Below, in pieces: positions 6,549 through 9,809 of a stretch of 9,809 nt of DNA (its first letter is position 1; every line of letters begins with the position of its first letter). The DNA lies in contig JAUHZM010000096.1 in NCBI GenBank assembly GCA_030426005.1, forward strand, positions 1 through 9,809, in the 5' to 3' direction. Source of the stretch: Gammaproteobacteria bacterium. GTDB taxonomy: Bacteria; Pseudomonadota; Gammaproteobacteria; Arenicellales; Arenicellaceae. The position numbers and the translations under genes are program-made. The notes beneath the pieces are model-generated. The model had not been told where the DNA came from, searched no databases, and saw nothing but the letters and a program-made list of their open reading frames with translations.

Positions 6549-8804
6549 CTAAGACTGAGTATGAAACCAGCGTAGTCGACCCGCATTAAGCACGACGGTG
6601 ACCGAGGACAGCGCCATGGCACCGCCAGCAATAATGGGGTTCAGCAATACGCCGGTAAGCGGATACAGAATTCCCGCCGCGATTGGTACACCGGCGGTGT
6701 TATAGATAAATGCCCCAAATAAGTTTTGCTTGATATTACGTAGTGTCGCTTTGCTGACCGCAATCGCATCGGCCAGACCATGCAAGGAGTCACGCATAAG
6801 CGTGATGTCCGCGCTTTCGATTGCCACGTCGGTGCCAGTGCCGATCGCAAACCCCACATTGGCCTGAGCTAAAGCCGGTGCGTCGTTGATGCCATCGCCG
6901 GTCATGCCGACCACGTGATTCTCTGCCTGCAAAGCGCGAATTTTCGCGAGCTTGTCTTCCGGCAATACTTCGGCCATAAACTCATCCACACCGACTTCTG
7001 CCGCCACGGCAGCTGCGGTAGCCCGGTTGTCACCGGTAAGCATAATCACACGAATCCCTTCATCTTTAAGACGCTTTATTGCAGCAATTGAGTCAGTTTT
7101 AATCGGATCGGCGACAGCAATAATGCCTTGCAGCGCGCCGTCTTTTGCCAGAAACATGGGCGTTTTGCCGGCTTTTGCCAAGGCCTGTGCGTCTGCAAGC
7201 TGGCTGTTGATGTCAATTTGGTGGTCCTGCATCAGCTTTTGGTTACCAAATAGAACACGCTGATCAGCAATGGTGCCGGTGATGCCGTGGCCGATCACTG
7301 CTGCAAACTCGGTGACCGGTTCTGACGCAAGTTGCGCTGTCTGCGCTGCTGAGGTCAGGGCAGACGCTAATGGGTGTTCAGATCCGGCTTCCAGGCTAGC
7401 AGCCAGCACCAATAGCGACTCTTCGTTAACGCCTGATACCGGGACAATGTCCGACACCGCTGGTTTACCTTTAGTGATCGTGCCAGTTTTGTCTAGGACC
7501 ATGGCGGTGATCTGGGATGCGGACTGAAGCGCTTCGCCATTGCGAATTAGCACACCAGCTTCGGCCGCTTTGCCGACACCGACCATCACCGACATCGGCG
7601 TCGCCAACCCTAGTGCGCAAGGGCAGGCAATAATCAACACGGTCATGGCGCACACCATGGCAAAGGCAATCCGCGGGCTGGGGCCGAAGTTGAGCCACAT
7701 CAACGCTGTGAACACCGCGATGATCATGATCGTTGGCACAAAATACGCGGCTATTTTGTCTGCTAGGCGGCCGATCGGTGGTTTGGCATTCTGAGCGTGT
7801 TTCACCATTTCAATGATTTGTGCCAACTTGGTGTCCTGCCCGATCCGGGTGGCACGGAACACGATGGTGCCGATGGTATTCAGCGTGCCAGCGCTGACCG
7901 GGTCTTGTGCTTGCTTACTCACTGGCATTGGCTCGCCGGTTAGCATGGACTCGTCAATGCTGGTCTGGCCCTCAATCACCACACCATCGACGGGGATTTT
8001 GTCGCCGGGTCGAACTCGTATTTCATCCTCCGTCACGATGTGCTCAATCGGTAAGTCGATTTCTTGCCCATTGCGAATCACTCGGGCTGAACGCGACTGT
8101 AGCCCGATCAGCCGTTTGATGGATTCAGACGTGCGGCCGCGTGCTTTAATCTCCAAGGCAAGTCCAAGATTAATCAGACCGATGATCATCGCCGTGGCTT
8201 CAAAATACACGTGTCGAGCAAGTTCCGGCAGCCAGTGCGGCGCAAACACCACCAGCATGGAATACAGCCAAGCCGCGCCGGTTCCAAGTGCGATCAAGGT
8301 ATCCATATTCGCCGTGTGAGTCCAAATTGATTTCCAGCCACCAATGTAGAAGTGCCGACCAGCGCTGGCCATGACACTCAGTGTGGCTATCCCAACCAGA
8401 CCCCAGCCGACGCGTTCTCCGGTCGTGTTGACCGTCATCTCACCAATGAACATCCCGTAGATCATGAGCGGGATGCCCAAGCCGAGCGCCACCACGGTAT
8501 TGATGACCAACTGACGATAGTGCGCGCGATCCGCTACCTCATTGTCAGTCATTAATTGCTGAGTGGATGTGTTCTCAAGACTGTGTGCCGTGTATCCGAG
8601 TGCTTCCACCGCCCTGACTAATTGCTTGGTCTCGGCCGATCCACTAACCGTAGCAACCCGGTCGGCCAGATTCATTTGCGCAATTTCAACACCGGACACA
8701 GCCGACAACGCAGTCTCAATTTTAGCCACGCAGCTGGCGCAACTGGCCCCGTCGATCCGCAATTGGATCTGCTTGGAATTGCTAATTTGAGTGTGTGAAT
8801 TCAT
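6549..8804 (-). CDS. copA: P1B-type copper-exporting ATPase
   Basis: This 751-residue pump would use ATP to move Cu(I) from the cytoplasm to the periplasm. It has one N-terminal heavy-metal domain (CASC, Cys22 and Cys25). The membrane metal site is CPC (394-396) in the sixth helix. Other catalytic motifs are TGE (289-291), the phosphorylation loop DKTGT (Asp438), the HP motif of the nucleotide domain (His477), and GDGINDAP (636-643). YN at 701-702 and the late-helix MALSS (730-734) match the P1B-1 Cu(I) signature, so copper or silver is the expected cargo rather than zinc or cadmium. The ATG at 8804 is preferred: an in-frame TTG at 8840 would lie on the -10 element. It is the first gene of the block, directly behind the MerR-type promoter. 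To avoid confusion with the oxidase it may be called copA1 or actP. Confidence 0.97.
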   Translation of the reverse strand: MNSHTQISNSKQIQLRIDGASCASCVAKIETALSAVSGVEIAQMNLADRVATVSGSAETKQLVRAVEALGYTAHSLENTSTQQLMTDNEVADRAHYRQLVINTVVALGLGIPLMIYGMFIGEMTVNTTGERVGWGLVGIATLSVMASAGRHFYIGGWKSIWTHTANMDTLIALGTGAAWLYSMLVVFAPHWLPELARHVYFEATAMIIGLINLGLALEIKARGRTSESIKRLIGLQSRSARVIRNGQEIDLPIEHIVTEDEIRVRPGDKIPVDGVVIEGQTSIDESMLTGEPMPVSKQAQDPVSAGTLNTIGTIVFRATRIGQDTKLAQIIEMVKHAQNAKPPIGRLADKIAAYFVPTIMIIAVFTALMWLNFGPSPRIAFAMVCAMTVLIIACPCALGLATPMSVMVGVGKAAEAGVLIRNGEALQSASQITAMVLDKTGTITKGKPAVSDIVPVSGVNEESLLVLAASLEAGSEHPLASALTSAAQTAQLASEPVTEFAAVIGHGITGTIADQRVLFGNQKLMQDHQIDINSQLADAQALAKAGKTPMFLAKDGALQGIIAVADPIKTDSIAAIKRLKDEGIRVIMLTGDNRATAAAVAAEVGVDEFMAEVLPEDKLAKIRALQAENHVVGMTGDGINDAPALAQANVGFAIGTGTDVAIESADITLMRDSLHGLADAIAVSKATLRNIKQNLFGAFIYNTAGVPIAAGILYPLTGVLLNPIIAGGAMALSSVTVVLNAGRLRWFHTQS

Positions 8805-8839
8805 GCCTAGCTTAGCCTCATTAACAACAGCGTAAACCA

Positions 8840-8870
8840 AGCTTAGTACTTAGAGCTAGCTCTAAGTCAA
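8840..8870 (-). promoter_or_regulatory. MerR-type promoter and operator of the copper operon
   Basis: On the minus strand TTGACT (8865-8870) and TAAGCT (8840-8845) are separated by 19 bp, the overlong spacing that MerR-family activators require. The spacer is almost filled by the perfect 20-bp palindrome ACTTAGAGCTAGCTCTAAGT (8848-8867). Placement of the dyad against the -35 element matches the known architecture of cadR- and pbrR-type promoters. A start site near 8833 would leave a leader of about 30 nt before ATG 8804. The regulator gene inside the operon is the natural candidate to act here. The -35 element and half of the dyad lie in the last codons and stop of the upstream gene. Confidence 0.88.
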
Positions 8871-9671
8871 GGGTTTGTTTTGTTTGTGATACCAATCACT
8901 CGTAATGGCGTAAATCTGGTCTAAACCTTCTGCCAGCGCGGCGGGCCCCGGTTGCAGAATGACGGCGGATTTAATCTCATGGACATTGTTGTTGACTACC
9001 GCCGGAACCTGCCTCCAACCATCCCGTTGCCCGACCTTGAGAGGATGAAACTTCTTGCCACACCAAGAGCCAAGGATAATGTCAGGCTCGCGAGCCACAA
9101 TGTCCATCGGGTTTTCCACGATACGGTCTTTACCGCCCTGATGCCGGGCATTCTCAGCATAGATATCGTTGCCGCCAGCAATCTCAATAATGTTACTAAC
9201 CCAACCAATTCCGGTGATACATGGTTCATACCATTCTTCGAAATACACCCGAGGCCGAACACGCCACTGGCTGGTTTCGGCGCGAATGTCGGCGATTTTC
9301 TGCTCGTACAGCTGAGCCAGTACTTCAGCTTTATCAGCCGCATCCACCAACCGACCTAAAGTTCTAATCATTCGCAGGATTCCGGATACGGTTCTGTGAT
9401 TAAAAATGTATACCTCGACGCCGTGCTTGATCAGCTCCGCGGCAATATCGGCTTGAAGGTCTGAAAAGCCGAGCACTAGGTCCGGCTTGAGCTCCAGAAT
9501 TTTTGGAATCTTGGCGCTGGTAAACGCAGAGACTTTGGGTTTTTCCTTGCGCGCTTCAGGCGGTCGGACTGTGAACCCGGAGATGCCGACGATTCTGTCT
9601 TGCTCACCAAGCAGATACAAGGTTTCAACCGTTTCTTCGGTCATGCAGATTATGCGTTGTGGCCAGCTCAT
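8862..9671 (-). CDS. Cobalamin-type ABC substrate-binding-fold protein without signal peptide
   Basis: This 269-residue protein has the periplasmic-binding fold of the BtuF/FhuD (TroA-like) group: an N-terminal lobe with PQRIICMTEETVETLYLLGEQ and the family phrase KPDLVLGF (around 62-69), a long linking helix (about 97-130), and a C-terminal lobe containing RVYFEEWYEP, IIEIAGG and PDIILGSWCGKKF. It resembles a group often annotated as cobalamin-binding protein. No signal peptide or lipobox is present: the first strand begins within four residues of Met1, as in other members of this group, so it may act in the cytoplasm or not be a transport component at all. No clear Shine-Dalgarno site precedes ATG 9671. 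No transporter genes are in view on its 3' side. Its stop codon (8862-8864) falls inside the copper operator, so read-through into the copper block is conceivable. Ligand is inferred only from similarity. Confidence 0.85.
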   Translation of the reverse strand: MSWPQRIICMTEETVETLYLLGEQDRIVGISGFTVRPPEARKEKPKVSAFTSAKIPKILELKPDLVLGFSDLQADIAAELIKHGVEVYIFNHRTVSGILRMIRTLGRLVDAADKAEVLAQLYEQKIADIRAETSQWRVRPRVYFEEWYEPCITGIGWVSNIIEIAGGNDIYAENARHQGGKDRIVENPMDIVAREPDIILGSWCGKKFHPLKVGQRDGWRQVPAVVNNNVHEIKSAVILQPGPAALAEGLDQIYAITSDWYHKQNKPLT

Positions 9672-9712
9672 TGGTAATGGGACATACGGATTTGTTTAGT
9701 AACCGATAGTAC

Positions 9713-9761
9713 CACCCAAATCATCGTTCACTGCCGGAATCCGCCAGCGAGTGTTTGGGTG
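9713..9761. repeat. Inverted repeat in the divergent intergenic region
   Basis: CACCCAAA (9713-9720) and TTTGGGTG (9754-9761) can pair over a 33-nt loop. Inside it CACT (9729-9732) and AGTG (9750-9753) can add a second short stem. The region separates the binding-protein gene from the gene starting at 9801, so this could be an mRNA leader structure or a spaced operator. The rest of 9672-9800 holds no promoter I can call with confidence. Confidence 0.35.
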
Positions 9762-9800
9762 ATGATGCATCTTGTGGTTTTTAGTTGAACAGGAACCATC

Positions 9801-9809
9801 ATGAAAACA
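9801..9809 (+). CDS. Probable start of a plus-strand gene, cut by the window edge
   Basis: ATGAAAACA (Met-Lys-Thr) begins here with AGGA at 9791-9794, 6 nt upstream, a normal Shine-Dalgarno spacing. A Met-Lys start often opens an exported protein, but three codons cannot show what it is. It would be divergent from the binding-protein gene, with a 129-nt gap. Confidence 0.4.

Noticed and set aside
7813..8319. A 168-residue plus-strand open frame opposite the ATPase gene
   Set aside because: It is antisense to well-conserved P1B ATPase codons, has a Ser/Arg-rich composition typical of shadow frames, and shows no recognisable motif or ribosome site. The same holds for the other antisense frames over copA, copB, DUF411, merR and the binding-protein gene.
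8805..8840. Start of the ATPase at TTG 8840, adding 12 residues
   Set aside because: The codon falls on the -10 element of the MerR-type promoter, so it would not be in the mRNA; the added residues also show no family similarity.
9672..9800. Cobalamin riboswitch before the gene at 9801
   Set aside because: The conserved B12-box-like core was not found and the gap is shorter than the usual element.
1..9809. Genomic island or transposon carrying the copper genes
   Set aside because: No transposase, integrase, terminal repeats, tRNA or clear composition shift is visible. The boundaries with housekeeping-like genes look smooth, though transfer cannot be excluded from one window.

Overview
This window reads as chromosomal DNA of a Gram-negative proteobacterium, most likely a gammaproteobacterium. 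The evidence is a lipoprotein M48 protease, a LepB-type signal peptidase, an outer-membrane CopB ending in Phe, a Tat-exported CopA, and proteobacterial-style Shine-Dalgarno sites. Base composition is moderate (roughly 50-55 % G+C by eye) and looks even along the window. I see no transposase, integrase, tRNA, rRNA or CRISPR array. The genus cannot be fixed from the sequence.

Layout. (1) 27-1475, plus strand: an M48-family zinc metalloprotease lipoprotein. It converges almost end to end with (2) 1481-2047, minus strand: a short signal peptidase I. (3) 2048-2174: an intergenic stretch with a strong 12-bp hairpin that competes with a second one. (4) 2175-8804, minus strand: a seven-gene copper-handling cluster. 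In transcription order it holds a P1B copper-exporting ATPase, a membrane-anchored cupredoxin-like protein, a MerR-family metal regulator, a DUF411 protein, a small exported Cys/His protein of unknown family, the multicopper oxidase CopA and the outer-membrane protein CopB. (5) 8840-8870: a textbook MerR-type promoter/operator facing the ATPase gene. It has a 20-bp perfect palindrome in a 19-bp spacer. (6) 8862-9671, minus strand: a substrate-binding-protein-like protein of the cobalamin (BtuF) type without a signal peptide, whose last codons overlap the operator. (7) A divergent plus-strand gene probably begins at 9801 and is cut by the window edge.

How the genes work together (inference from families). 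Cytosolic Cu(I) would be sensed by the MerR protein, which would act on the promoter at 8840-8870 and switch on the whole block, including its own gene. The ATPase would pump Cu(I) into the periplasm. The cupredoxin, DUF411 protein and small Cys/His protein would bind or pass on copper there, CopA would oxidise Cu(I) to Cu(II) and sequester it, and CopB would act at the outer membrane. Spacings inside the block are -8 to +43 nt, which supports one transcript, although 43 nt before copA leaves room for a second start.

The points most worth a second look are the operator embedded in the neighbouring gene's 3' end, the threefold CTPEHAAMGHCELP repeat in CopA, the unassigned 122-aa protein, and the unusual sensor residues of the MerR protein. 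No wholly new type of system is evident. The block is a recognisable but unusually arranged copper-resistance operon.
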